A stretch of DNA of 64,000 nucleotides from Streptomyces phaeofaciens (GTDB lineage: Bacteria; Actinomycetota; Actinomycetes; Streptomycetales; Streptomycetaceae). The position numbers were made by a program, and so were the translations under genes. Of this stretch, positions 1 to 8,776 are shown piece after piece (position 1 is the first letter of the stretch; the number at the start of each line of letters is the position of its first letter). The notes beneath the pieces are model-generated. The model was given only the letters and a program-made list of their open reading frames with translations. It was not told the origin of the DNA and did no database searches. The DNA lies in contig NZ_BMSA01000004.1 in NCBI RefSeq assembly GCF_014648915.1, positions 186,001 through 250,000 on the forward strand, written 5' to 3'.

Positions 1-821
1 CACTGCTGCCTCACGGACGGCGGAAGCCCGTCACGGGCAGCCATGAGCGCTGCGTCCTGCCGTAGCTGCTCCTCGACGAACTCCTTGATGTCCCGGTCGT
101 TGTCGCTCCTGTGCTCACCACTCGACAGGGCGATGACCTGAGCGTCGTGAAAGCGGTTGAGCACCCGGTCGTCCGGGCGGGTGGAGAGGATCATCCGGAC
201 ACCGCACGGAAGGTGCTCCATGTCCGCCAGCAACTGGACGATGCTTGTCGGGCCCCCGTACTGCAACGCCTCGTCGAGTGCGTCGACGATCAGGACAACC
301 GGCTTCTGGCGGCCCTGCGCGAACATCGCCTCCAGCGGCCCCCGGACGGCGTGCATGAACGTGCTGTCGGGGGACGGTCCACTCACCTGGACGACGACAC
401 CGACGACCTGCCCGCCCTTCACGGACCGGACGTCCTGCCTGACCTGGATATTGATGTTTCCCTGATCGTGATCGACCGGCAGATGTTCGAGGAATGCCGG
501 ATACTTGTTTGCGAGCTGAGTCGCCAGCGATCCGGCGAAGACGAACGGGTCCGTCCAGTAGCGGTCTCGGGCCCGACAGAAATGGAAGGCGCTCGCGACC
601 TTCTCACCGCGCGGCCCGGCCGTGCCGACCGCGGCGAGGCAGAGCCTCGCACACACAGCGGTCTTGCCACTGCCGGGACTTCCGGTTAGCAGAAGAACGC
701 GCGGACCCTCCGGCCGACCGAGCCAGTCCTCGATGGCGCTGAACACCCACCGCCGACCGACGAACCCGCCAGCACGGTCCTCGATATAGCCGGAGAAGTC
801 AGGGGCGGGAAGGCCGGCCAT
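1..821 (-). CDS. NACHT/STAND-type P-loop NTPase, 3' end outside window
   Basis: This reading frame has no stop inside the window and is cut at the left edge; 273 codons are visible. A P-loop GSPGSGKT sits at about residues 47-54 and a Walker B-like LIVDALDEA at 177-185. These are followed by ILSTRPDDRVL, as expected for a NACHT or AAA_16-like STAND ATPase. Such proteins act as signal-transducing switches, often in defence or regulation. An in-frame TAG lies 9 bp before the ATG, so this is the first possible start. It overlaps the 3' end of the upstream gene by 23 bp, which suggests translational coupling. The sensor or effector part beyond the left edge is not visible, so the biological role is unknown. 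Confidence 0.8.
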   Translation of the reverse strand, partial: MAGLPAPDFSGYIEDRAGGFVGRRWVFSAIEDWLGRPEGPRVLLLTGSPGSGKTAVCARLCLAAVGTAGPRGEKVASAFHFCRARDRYWTDPFVFAGSLATQLANKYPAFLEHLPVDHDQGNINIQVRQDVRSVKGGQVVGVVVQVSGPSPDSTFMHAVRGPLEAMFAQGRQKPVVLIVDALDEALQYGGPTSIVQLLADMEHLPCGVRMILSTRPDDRVLNRFHDAQVIALSSGEHRSDNDRDIKEFVEEQLRQDAALMAARDGLPPSVRQQ

Positions 822-1446
822 CGCGATCTACCACGTCGTTCCCGGGCTCCCGGGCGGGCTCCTGAGGCCGTTGGTCCGGGGCACGGCCGAGGGTGCCTAT
901 CCGGACCCCCTCGAGTGTGCCGCTTTCCCCTACCGTTCCTGCCTCTGTCTGGGACTCGACTGTTCCCGCCTCGGCGGCGTCGACGCTAACACCGGTGGCT
1001 CTTCCCATGACCTCGTCCACCCGGAGCCTCGAGACCACAAAGGGGCCTGTCACCGACCGCTGCTCACCACGGAACGTGATCGGCTGCTGCCAGACCATCT
1101 CCAGGAGATTCCGCAGTCCGTCCGCAGCTGCCAGCAACTTCACATTGTCGGGGCTGACCGGCCTTATGCCGTCGGCATACTCCGTGAGCTCCTGACGCAA
1201 CGCACTCAGCTGGTCGCTCACCTGCGCCATCGCGTCGCGGTCCATGCGTGCCGGTGTGAGGCGGCTCGCCAGCAATCCCTGGTCCTCGGGGGGCACCAGA
1301 TCGGGGCCCTCCTCCCCAGACGGCTGCCTCGCGTCGCGGCGCCGGTGCCACTGCCGCAGGACGTCTCCCGCTTGGGTGTAGAGGAATCTGATGCCTTCGC
1401 TGAGTGCCAGCATTCCCAATGCAGACATACTGAATGGCTCGGACAC
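799..1446 (-). CDS. Hypothetical protein, partner of the NACHT NTPase
   Basis: The protein has 215 residues and I do not recognise the family. A GTG start is chosen because a GAGGGGG ribosome site lies 8 nt upstream; an internal ATG is 6 codons later. The N-terminus has a moderately hydrophobic helix (about residues 7-27) followed by RQWHRRR. A charged region predicted to be helical follows. The last 70 residues are rich in G, T, E and P and look disordered, with a TVESQTEAGTVGES-type near repeat. The 3' end overlaps the NTPase start, so the two are probably co-expressed. It may be a signalling or adaptor subunit of that NTPase, but this rests on context only. Confidence 0.65.
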   Translation of the reverse strand: MSEPFSMSALGMLALSEGIRFLYTQAGDVLRQWHRRRDARQPSGEEGPDLVPPEDQGLLASRLTPARMDRDAMAQVSDQLSALRQELTEYADGIRPVSPDNVKLLAAADGLRNLLEMVWQQPITFRGEQRSVTGPFVVSRLRVDEVMGRATGVSVDAAEAGTVESQTEAGTVGESGTLEGVRIGTLGRAPDQRPQEPAREPGNDVVDRDGRPSRP

Positions 1447-1676
1447 GCGGCACGCCCCCTCTTGACGTGGGGCTCATGGGGCTGATGAGTACATCATCGC
1501 TCGGCGCCGGGGAGGTTGCGACTGGAGAAAATCCGCCCACGAGAGGCGCCGTATTCTCGGCGGAGGCTGGTCGACAGCATGTTGGGCGCGACCCACGGGA
1601 AGCCACGCGAGCAGGGAGAAAACGAGAGTATGACTCCTTGGCCTCGTCACGGGATGCGGGACGCAGCGCAGACTGT

Positions 1677-1997
1677 TCACCACGAAACGGAACGCCTGCC
1701 ATTCGGCTCAAGCCCATGAGGCCAAAGGTCAACGGCGTGAAGTTCTCCCGCTCGCTCGCCCCACGCGCCAGCCGCATCGGCAGCCTGCCGGTTTAGACGC
1801 TCCGCATCGGCGGTATCGGAACGGCTTCTCCTCCAGGCAAGGTCGGTCAGCGTTTCGGTACTGCCGCATTCGGCGATCCGCTGGGCCAATTGTTCCGCGT
1901 GCCGATGGTCACCGCTTCGCTCACTACGCAAAGCAAGCTCCGCCAATGCGCGGACATCACCGGCAGAGGCAGCTGCCAGGGCAAGTCGCTCCCCCAT
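1677..1997 (-). pseudogene. TPR-repeat protein remnant
   Basis: The reading frame contains units typical of actinobacterial TPR proteins, such as ALAELALRSERSGDHRHAE followed by GSTETLTDLAWRRSRS and AERLNRQAADAAG. The last 30 residues lose this pattern and look frame-shifted. A related unit (ALVELALCRERSGD) reappears beyond the IS110 element, in the same orientation. The simplest reading is a TPR gene broken by insertion and decay. It lies upstream of the NTPase pair on the same strand and may once have belonged to that locus. Confidence 0.5.
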
Positions 1998-2104
1998 TAC
2001 CTTCTTGGCAGCCCCGCAATGGGGTGCCCGGCCTTCGGAGTTGGCATGACTTCTCCCACTGTCGATCGCATGTCTTGGGGGGTGGTGTCACCGGCTCCGA
2101 AGGC

Positions 2105-3330
2105 ATCGATAGACCGCTGATTAGGGGCATGACCCCCGGCTTCTTCGCAGGTCGGGAGGCTCTTCGTAATGTTGGATGTGGCGATCGGTGCCGTGGGACG
2201 GCCGGACGAGGACGACCGAATGACGTACGTGATCGACGTCAGTGACATCGGCGTATTCCTCGGCCTGGACGTCGGCAAGGGCGAACATCACGCCACCGCC
2301 GTCACCCCGGCCGAGAAGAAGGCCTTCGACAAGCGGCTGCCCAACAGCCAGCCGAAGCTCCGCGAAGTGTTCGGCAAACTGCAGGCCAAGCACGGGACCG
2401 TGCTTGTGGTCGTCGACCAGCCGGCCTCGATCGGGGCTCTGCCGCTGGCGGTGGCCCGGGACATGGGCTGCCAGGTCGCCAACCTACCCGGCCTGACGAT
2501 GAGGCGGATCGCCGACCTCTATCCCGGCGAGGCCAAAACAAGATGCCCGGGACGCGTTCGTCATCGCGGACGCGGCCCGCGTCATGCCTCACACGCTCCG
2601 CTCGGTCGACCTCGAGGACGAGACCATCGCCGAGCTGGAGATGATCGTCGGCTTCGACGACGACCTGGCCGGAGAAGCAACACGCATCAGCAACCGCCTG
2701 CAGGGCCTGCTGACGCAGATCCACCCGTCGCTGGAACGGGTCCTGGGCCCGCGCGTCCGACACCCAGCCGTGCTCAAGCTCCTCGACCAGTTCGGCTCCC
2801 CGGCCCAGATCCGCAAAGCCGGACGCCAGCGGATCATTGCATTGATACACCCGAAGGCGCCCTGGATGGCCGAACGGCTCGTCGAGGACATCTTCACCGC
2901 GCTGGACGAACAGACCGTCGTCGTCCCAGGCACCGACGCAGCCGCTCTGATCGTCCCCAGCCTCACCAACTCGCTCCGAGCGGTTCTTAGCCAGCGGAAA
3001 CTCTTGGCCACTCGGATCAAGGAACTGCTGGAGAACCACCCTCCTCGCCCCCACAACCCGCAGCTCTGGCTCCTCGATCCGCGGCGAACAACCGTCCCGG
3101 CGCGGAACAAGCAGCTCAAGCGGGCCTTCTTCCTGTACGCGTTCGCGGCTCTGGCCGACCCGGTCTCCCGGACCTACTACGACAAGAAGATCAGCCCGGG
3201 AAAGCACCACACCCAAGCCCTCCTCTGCCTCGCAAGACGCCGAGCCGACGTGCTCTTCGCGATGCTCCGCGACGGCACCTTCTACGACCCACAGCCCGCC
3301 CCATCAGCTTGACGAAACCCATAGGGGCCC
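2105..3330 (+). mobile_element. Decayed IS110-family element
   Basis: The body is an IS110-type transposase gene with several lesions. The right end is placed at the AAACCCATAGGGGCCCC sequence after the transposase stop, which resembles ends of other Streptomyces IS110 elements. The left end is approximate, because this family usually lacks terminal inverted repeats and I see no clear target duplication. TPR-gene remnants lie on both sides. Confidence 0.65.
2220..3312 (+). pseudogene. IS110-family transposase, multiply frameshifted
   Basis: The N-terminus (MTYVIDVSDIGVFLGLDVGKG) is the RuvC-like DEDD start typical of IS110 transposases. An extra A near 2538 (GCCAAAACAAGATGCC) shifts the frame after YPGEAKT; the next frame continues with DARDAFVIADAARVMPHTLR. 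After KELLENHP about 40 residues covering the usual PGVGVRTAARIL segment are missing. The GLAPTTR..GSSIRGEQPSRRG part is then in yet another frame and loses one base before NKQLKRAFF. The C-terminus (RRADVLFAMLRDGTFY) is intact. The gene therefore cannot make a functional transposase. Confidence 0.85.
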
Positions 3331-3530
3331 CGGCTGACAGTCACCGCTTCGCTCTCTACACAAGGCAAGCTCCACCAACGCACGCGTATCGCCGGAAACA
3401 CCGGCCCGTCGCCGCCGCTCATCGAGGTGCGGGAACAACACCCCGAACTTCACGGTGAGTTGACTACGAACCTCATCGGAGACGCTCGTATCACAACAAC
3501 GAGCCGAATCACGGGAAGCAACACCTTGAT
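3331..3530 (-). pseudogene. Mosaic remnant: TPR unit plus transposase-like N-terminus
   Basis: On the minus strand, AGVSGDTRALVELALCRERSGD (read in parts) matches the TPR unit left of the IS110 element. Just upstream, SDEVRSQLTVKFGVLFPHLDER resembles the N-terminus of ISAzo13-type transposases. No open frame of useful length remains. The TPR match is directly visible; the ISAzo13 link is from memory and weaker. Confidence 0.4.
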
Positions 3531-3543
3531 TCTCTGCGAGTCC

Positions 3544-3972
3544 TTAGCGCCTGTCCTGGCGGTGTCGCTCGGGTCTACTGGCCGGGCAGCCTTGACGGTG
3601 ACGCATCAAAAGGTGCAGATCGGCCCGGTGGTCACTGTGGCTGACGGACCCCGCGGGTGGCGGTCTGCTGCTGTGAAACAGTCCGGCGATGGCTTGGACT
3701 GTGTCGCTCAGGTGCTCGCGTCGGCCGTGATGGAGAGCGAGTGCCCGCCAGTTCTTGAGGTGTGCGATGCCGTGCTCGACCCGGATCCGGCGTGAAGAGT
3801 GCGCCTTGCGCTGGCGCTCGTAGATTTCCTCGTACCACTCCGGCGGGTTCTTCTTGAACTTACGGTGCGGTGGTGTCACCATGCTGCCGCCGGTCTGGGC
3901 GCCCAGGCCCTGGTAGCCGGCGTCGGCAAGGATCTCCACGGCCGGGCCGTCAGCCAGGTGCTCGACCAGGCC
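3544..3972 (-). pseudogene. IS5-type (DDE_Tnp_4) transposase C-terminal fragment
   Basis: The frame reads GLVEHLADGPAVEILADAGYQGLGAQTGG, VTPPHRKFKKN, then RRIRVEHGIAHLKNWRAL and DTVQAIAGL (quoted in parts). This is the C-terminal half of a widespread Streptomyces IS5-family transposase, including the last catalytic Glu (RVEHGIAHLK). The usual end (LLSQQQTA) is in another frame, so there is a frameshift near 3665. The 5' half is missing: similarity stops abruptly at about 3972, where an unrelated plus-strand frame begins. Confidence 0.75.
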
Positions 3973-3973
3973 T

Positions 3974-4644
3974 AACTGCCGAGCGTGGGTAAATCAGGCG
4001 CGGGACACTACGGTGCCGTGGTTGCGTACTGACCGGGTTCCCCTGGAGCTGATCACGAAGCGGGACTCCCCTATCCCGTTCCGAGGTGGTATCCGGCGCA
4101 TCAAGCTCGCCAAGTGCGACGAGCGGTTCCCAGGAACGTGCCCGAAGAAGCGGACCGGGAAGTGCGGTGGCTGGCATCCGACCGCACAACCTGCGGAACG
4201 CCCCTTCGACGAGTTCATCCGAGATGCGGCCTCCGGGCTTTACGTGCGAGCGATCGTAAAGGTGTGCGAGCGATCGTAAAGGTGAAGCGGAGAGCGTTCG
4301 AATTCTGGACCCCCGCTGCCGATCACACTGCGTACCTCGACGCGACATCGGGCGAACCGCCCGCCGTCATACCAAGGCAATGGCAGGTCCGGCGCCCCAT
4401 GGAGGATGGCGACCCAATGTGCCGCGTCCGGCCGGCGGCCGCGCCCGACCACGAGGCAGCGCCGCTCCCCTACATCCCGGCACCTCGCCAGCCTGAGGCC
4501 GTACCGACCACAGGGCCTACGGTGACGGGGCACTGCCGATCGCCTACCGGGGCAGGTGCGGGGCCGGGGTACAGCCATGCGGGGCGTCCGCGCGCTTCTA
4601 TCCCGCCGGATGGCTCTGCGACGACCACCGGCCATAGCCGATAA
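3974..4644 (+). pseudogene. Unidentified ORF, 5'-truncated and split by a 20-bp duplication
   Basis: An open frame starting at the IS5 junction encodes ARDTTVPWLRTDRVPLELI, a CDERFPGTCPKKRTGKCGGWH segment with four Cys and a His that may bind metal, and FDEFIRDAASGLYVRAIVKV. It ends soon after a 20-bp tandem duplication. Removing one copy joins it in frame to KRRAFEFWTPAADHTAYLDA and a Pro/Ala-rich tail that ends at 4644. I do not recognise the protein. A GTG at 4013 could start translation, but there is no good ribosome site. It is most likely a broken gene truncated by the IS5 fragment. Confidence 0.45.
4244..4283. repeat. Perfect 20-bp tandem duplication
   Basis: Two head-to-tail copies of GTGCGAGCGATCGTAAAGGT. 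The 20-bp length changes the reading frame of the surrounding plus-strand ORF. Confidence 0.95.
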
Positions 4645-5242
4645 GGCAGGCCCCACCCACGGGGAGCCCCCTCCCGGTTCCCCGTCGCTCCCACCGCTTC
4701 TCGATCCTGCCCAATGCCTGCCGCGCGGGCCAGCGCGCACCAAGATCCGGACCATTCCCGGACCAACTTCCTCCAAGGAACCCTGCTGAACGACGTTTTC
4801 CCAGGTCAGTAGAGGTTCGGCTGCTATACCACCAGGAGACGAAGAATCTGCTGGGACGAACGCGCACCACACCGCAGCCCTTTGTCCGTGCCCGCAGAGC
4901 CGAGCGGCAAAGCCGGGTCGGCCTATCAGTCAGGTCGCCTACCGCGCAACGGCCCTGAGCCGATCAGCCCCAAGATGTCCGAGCTCAACGGAGTGTAGTC
5001 AGCACCAAGTCAGCACGGAAGTCAGCACCGCACCATCAAATCACCCTGACCTACGCGTCCCGGACGGCACCCGTTTCGACCACCATCGATCCCCTGAACC
5101 GCCTTTCCATGAGTCGGCATGGTGGCCGCACGCATAGCCAACCACCGAACTATGTTGCCCCGCCACATGTGCGCCTGACCTGCGGATTCCTACGGTGTGG
5201 CGACACGCAAACGTCCCCGTCACACCCCAGGAAGTGGTGCCG
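4645..5242. other. Intergenic stretch with three AGTCAGCAC repeats
   Basis: No convincing gene is seen. AGTCAGCAC occurs three times, at 4997, 5008 and 5020. Just before it, 4966-5000 resembles the stretch at 1707-1740 (about 24 of 35 positions by eye). The remainder contains only short shadow frames. The last part must carry the promoter of the downstream transporter. Confidence 0.5.
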
Positions 5243-6634
5243 ATGTCGTCGCCCGCAACCGCTCCACCGGCCCCGAACAACCTCAAGCGCATCGTCGCCG
5301 CCAGCCTCATCGGCACCACCATCGAGTGGTACGACTTCTTCCTCTACGGCTCCGCCGCCGCGCTCGTCTTCAACGAACTGTTCTTCCCCGGCTCCGACCC
5401 GCTCGTCGGCACGCTGCTGTCGTTCCTCACGTACGCCGTCGGATTCGCCGCACGGCCGCTGGGCGCGCTGGTCTTCGGACACTACGGTGACCGGCTCGGC
5501 CGTAAGAAGCTGCTGGTGCTGAGTCTGCTGCTGATGGGCGGGGCCACGTTCGCGATCGGGCTGCTGCCGACGCACGCGAGCATCGGGGCGGCCGCACCGG
5601 TGCTGCTGACCGTGCTGCGTCTGGTGCAGGGCTTCGCGCTGGGCGGTGAGTGGGGCGGAGCGGTGCTCCTGGTGTCCGAGCACGGGGACGCGCGGCGGCG
5701 CGGGTTCTGGGCCTCGTGGCCGCAGACCGGGGCGCCTGCGGGGCAGTTGCTGGCGACCGGCGTGCTGTCCCTGCTGACCGCCGTGCTGTCGGAAGCCGCG
5801 TTCGGCGCCTGGGGATGGCGGATCCCGTTCCTGCTCTCCGGTGTCCTGGTGGGCGTGGGTCTGTGGATCCGTCTGTCCGTCGACGAATCACCCGTGTTCC
5901 GGCAGGCCCTGGCCCAGGCCGAAGCCAGGAAGGCGGAGCGGGCGAAGGACAGCGAGCAGCCGCCGCTGGTGTCCGTGCTGCGGCACCACTGGCGGGACAT
6001 CCTGGTCGCGATGGGGGCGCGCATGGCGGAGAACATCTCCTACTACGTCATCACCGCCTTCATCCTCGTCTACGCGACGACCTCGGCCGGTGTCTCGAAG
6101 CAGACCGCGCTCAACGCCGTCCTCATCGGCTCGGCCGTGCACTTCGCGGTGATCCCGGCGTGGGGTGCCCTCTCCGACCGGATCGGGCGGCGCCCGGTGT
6201 ATCTGCTGGGCGCGGTCGGGGTCGGGCTGTGGATGTTCCCGTTCTTCTCGCTCGTCGACACCGGCCGCTTCGGCAGTCTCGTCCTCGCCGTGACCGTGGG
6301 TCTGGTGCTGCACGGGGCGATGTACGCGCCCCAGGCCGCCTTCTTCTCCGAGATGTTCGCGACCCGGATGCGGTACTCCGGCGCCTCCATCGGCGCCCAG
6401 TTCGCCTCCGTCGCGGCGGGCGCCCCGGCGCCGCTCATCGCCACGGCGCTGCTGGCCGACTACGACAGCTCCACGCCGATCGCCCTGTACGTGATCGGCG
6501 CGGTGGTGCTGACGGTCCTCGCCGTGGGCGTGGCCAAGGAGACCCGCCACCGTGACCTGGCCGACGTCGCTCCCGCCGCGGATGCCGACCGCGCGCCGGC
6601 GCCGACGCCGACGGCGGACGCCCGGGTCGTCTGA
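5243..6634 (+). CDS. MHS-family MFS metabolite/proton symporter
   Basis: The 463-residue membrane protein is from the metabolite:H+ symporter branch of the major facilitator superfamily. IGTTIEWYDFFLYG at the N-terminus is a signature of this branch (ShiA, ProP and KgtP relatives). The GHYGDRLGRKK loop between helices 2 and 3 is the MFS motif, repeated as SDRIGRRP in the second half. RLVQGFALGGEWGGAVL marks helix 4-5. Twelve hydrophobic segments fit the usual length. The ATG at 5243 is chosen over a frame-open GTG upstream because AGGAAG lies about 9 nt before it. The substrate is probably an organic acid; the nearby 3-hydroxybutyrate dehydrogenase-like gene hints at a ketone-body-like acid, but this is inference. 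Confidence 0.88.
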   Translation: MSSPATAPPAPNNLKRIVAASLIGTTIEWYDFFLYGSAAALVFNELFFPGSDPLVGTLLSFLTYAVGFAARPLGALVFGHYGDRLGRKKLLVLSLLLMGGATFAIGLLPTHASIGAAAPVLLTVLRLVQGFALGGEWGGAVLLVSEHGDARRRGFWASWPQTGAPAGQLLATGVLSLLTAVLSEAAFGAWGWRIPFLLSGVLVGVGLWIRLSVDESPVFRQALAQAEARKAERAKDSEQPPLVSVLRHHWRDILVAMGARMAENISYYVITAFILVYATTSAGVSKQTALNAVLIGSAVHFAVIPAWGALSDRIGRRPVYLLGAVGVGLWMFPFFSLVDTGRFGSLVLAVTVGLVLHGAMYAPQAAFFSEMFATRMRYSGASIGAQFASVAAGAPAPLIATALLADYDSSTPIALYVIGAVVLTVLAVGVAKETRHRDLADVAPAADADRAPAPTPTADARVV

Positions 6635-6674
6635 TCCCCCGTCCCCCCGCACGGGGCGCACCGCGCCCGCCGGT

Positions 6675-6703
6675 CCCCCGTACGCTCCGCTCGCGTACGG
6701 GGG
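6675..6703. terminator. Bidirectional stem-loop terminator
   Basis: CCCCCGTACGC and GCGTACGGGGG form an 11-bp perfect stem around a 7-nt loop, between two convergent genes. Confidence 0.8.
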
Positions 6704-6704
6704 A

Positions 6705-8699
6705 TCAATGCTGTGCCGGGGCCGCCAACCGGTGCAGTCTCAGGGCAAGTTGCACCTCCAGGACGCGGGCGGGAGTGTTCCAGTCGTCGCCGAGGAGCTG
6801 GGCGACGCGGTCCAGCCGCTGGGCCACGGTATTGACGTGCACGTGGAGTTCGTCTTTGGTGCGCACCGGGCTCATACCGCTGGCGAAGTACGCGTCGAGG
6901 GTGCGCAGCAGATCCGTGCCCCGCTGTTCGTCGTAGACGACGACCCGGCCGATGGTGCGCTCCACGAAGCCCGTCACGTCCCGGTCGCCGGCGAGGAGCA
7001 GCCCCAGGAATCCGAAGTCCTCGGCGGCCGCCCCGTCGCCCGAACGGCCCAGCAGCCGCAGGGCGTCGAGGCAGCGCCGGGCCTCCTCGTACGCGGCGGC
7101 CGCCGCGCGCCGGTCGGCGACGAGTCCCCGTACGGCGGCGGAGGCCCCGACGGTGACCGCCTCGTGGACGGCGGTACCGAGGTGACGGGCGGTGCGGCGG
7201 GCCACGTCCGCGGCGGTCGACCCGGGTTCCAGGGGCAGCAGCATCACGGTCCCCCCGTCACGGGCGGCGGCCAGGCCGTGCCGGGTCGCGGCGAGGTGGG
7301 AGGCCGCGGACCACAGCCGGGTGCGGGCGGCCGCCTCCTGGTCGGCGTCGGACGCGGCGGCGTCGAGGCGGGCCGCGAGCACGACATGAGTGGCGTCGAG
7401 GTCGGCGTCCAGCCGGGCGGCCCGCTCGCGCAAGAGGCGCGCGTCGCGATCGCGGGCGTCGAGCAGGTCGTCCAGGAGTTCGCCGCGCACCCGCTGTTCG
7501 GCCTCGACGGCGGACCGCCGGGCCAGGAGCAGCAGGGACGTCACCATCGCGGCCCGCTCCAGCGTGCGCTGGTCGACGGGGTCCACCCCGGGATGGCCAC
7601 GCAGGACGAGCGCGCCGAGCAGTTCCCCGCCCGCGGCCACGGCGGCGATCCAGTCGTCCCGGTGCCGTACGGCGTGGCCCTCGGCCCTCGACGCCTGTAC
7701 GGCCGCGGGTGGCGCGGTCTCGGTGAACTCCACCGTTCCGTCGAGGACCTCGGAGACGGCCGCGGCCACGTCGTGCACGCCTCCCCCGCGCAGGACCAGC
7801 TCCGCCAGCCGGTCGTGGACGTCGGAAGCGCGCTCGATGACGCCGCTGCGGTCCCGGATGATCTCGTTGGCGCGCTCCAGGTCCGCCAGGGCCGATCGGG
7901 TCTCGGTGAGCAGGTTGGCGGTGTCGATGGCGGCCGCGGCGAGCGCTGCGAAGGAGCCGAGCAGCGCGATCTGCTCCCGCTCGAAGACCCGGGCGCGCCG
8001 GTCGGCGGCGAACAGCACGCCGATGACGTTCTTGCCCAGGGTCAGGGGTACGCCGAGGATGGCCACCAGGCCCTCGTCGTGCACGCCCGCGTCGATGGTC
8101 GTCGTGTGCCGGAAGCGGTCGTCGCGGAAGTAGTCGTCGGTGACGTACGGGCGGGCCGTCTGGGCGACGAGGCCGCCCAGTCCCTCGCCCATGCCCAGGC
8201 GCAGCTGCTGGAAGCGGGCGGCGACGGAGCCTTCGGTGACCCGCATGTAGGTGTCCCCCCTGGCCGGGTCGTGCAGGCTCAGGTAGGCGATGTCGGTGCC
8301 GAGCAGTGAGCGGGCCCGTTGCACGATCGCGCGCAGGACGGCGTCGACGTCGCGCAGGCCCGCCAGGTCGTGGGCAGTCTCGAACAGCGCGGACAGCTCC
8401 GCCTCCCGGCGGCGTCGGCCCTCCAGCTCCGCCCGCACCCGCAGCGCCGCCGACTTGGCCCGCTCCAGCGCCGCGATCCGTCCGGCGGGCCGCCCCTCGG
8501 CGCGGGCGAGCAGCACGGGCCGCTCGTAGGCCTCGGCCGGCGCGTCTCGGGCGAGCAGTTCGAGAAACGGCGCGTCCGTGTCGTCGTGCGCCGAGTCGGT
8601 GTCGTCGTGGGCGGTGGCCTCGGCCGGCGCGGCGGTTTCCGCCGGGGCCTCGGCATCGCTCACGGAACGGTCGGCCGGTTCGACATGATCGCGGGACAT
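6705..8699 (-). CDS. GAF-domain PucR/CdaR-type transcriptional regulator
   Basis: The protein has about 664 residues. After an acidic, low-complexity N-terminus and a helical linker comes a GAF domain (DVDAVLRAIVQRARSLLGTD through GVLFAADRRARVFEREQIALL). The C-terminus ends in the PucR helix-turn-helix (LLRTLDAYFASGMSPVRTK, then HVHVNTVAQRLDRVAQLLG). These proteins sense small molecules and usually activate neighbouring catabolic genes. The inner ATG is preferred because the upstream ATG at 8717 lacks a ribosome site, whereas AGGA lies 11 nt before this one. It is downstream of the 3-hydroxybutyrate dehydrogenase-like gene on the same strand (77-bp gap) and may control it and the convergent transporter. 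Confidence 0.85.
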   Translation of the reverse strand: MSRDHVEPADRSVSDAEAPAETAAPAEATAHDDTDSAHDDTDAPFLELLARDAPAEAYERPVLLARAEGRPAGRIAALERAKSAALRVRAELEGRRRREAELSALFETAHDLAGLRDVDAVLRAIVQRARSLLGTDIAYLSLHDPARGDTYMRVTEGSVAARFQQLRLGMGEGLGGLVAQTARPYVTDDYFRDDRFRHTTTIDAGVHDEGLVAILGVPLTLGKNVIGVLFAADRRARVFEREQIALLGSFAALAAAAIDTANLLTETRSALADLERANEIIRDRSGVIERASDVHDRLAELVLRGGGVHDVAAAVSEVLDGTVEFTETAPPAAVQASRAEGHAVRHRDDWIAAVAAGGELLGALVLRGHPGVDPVDQRTLERAAMVTSLLLLARRSAVEAEQRVRGELLDDLLDARDRDARLLRERAARLDADLDATHVVLAARLDAAASDADQEAAARTRLWSAASHLAATRHGLAAARDGGTVMLLPLEPGSTAADVARRTARHLGTAVHEAVTVGASAAVRGLVADRRAAAAAYEEARRCLDALRLLGRSGDGAAAEDFGFLGLLLAGDRDVTGFVERTIGRVVVYDEQRGTDLLRTLDAYFASGMSPVRTKDELHVHVNTVAQRLDRVAQLLGDDWNTPARVLEVQLALRLHRLAAPAQH

Positions 8700-8776
8700 G
8701 GTCACAGGATTCCTCATGACCGGGCCGTGCCGTCAGCCCCGTGCACCGAGCCCGGGCGCCGGCGACGCCTGCCCGT

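Noticed and set aside
3544..3660. C-terminal tail of the IS5 frame as genuine protein
   Set aside because: The family end LLSQQQTA appears in another frame, so the tail is a frameshift product.
4240..4872. Minus-strand 210-codon frame
   Set aside because: No ribosome site, no motif, and it is antisense to the frame joined by collapsing the duplication.
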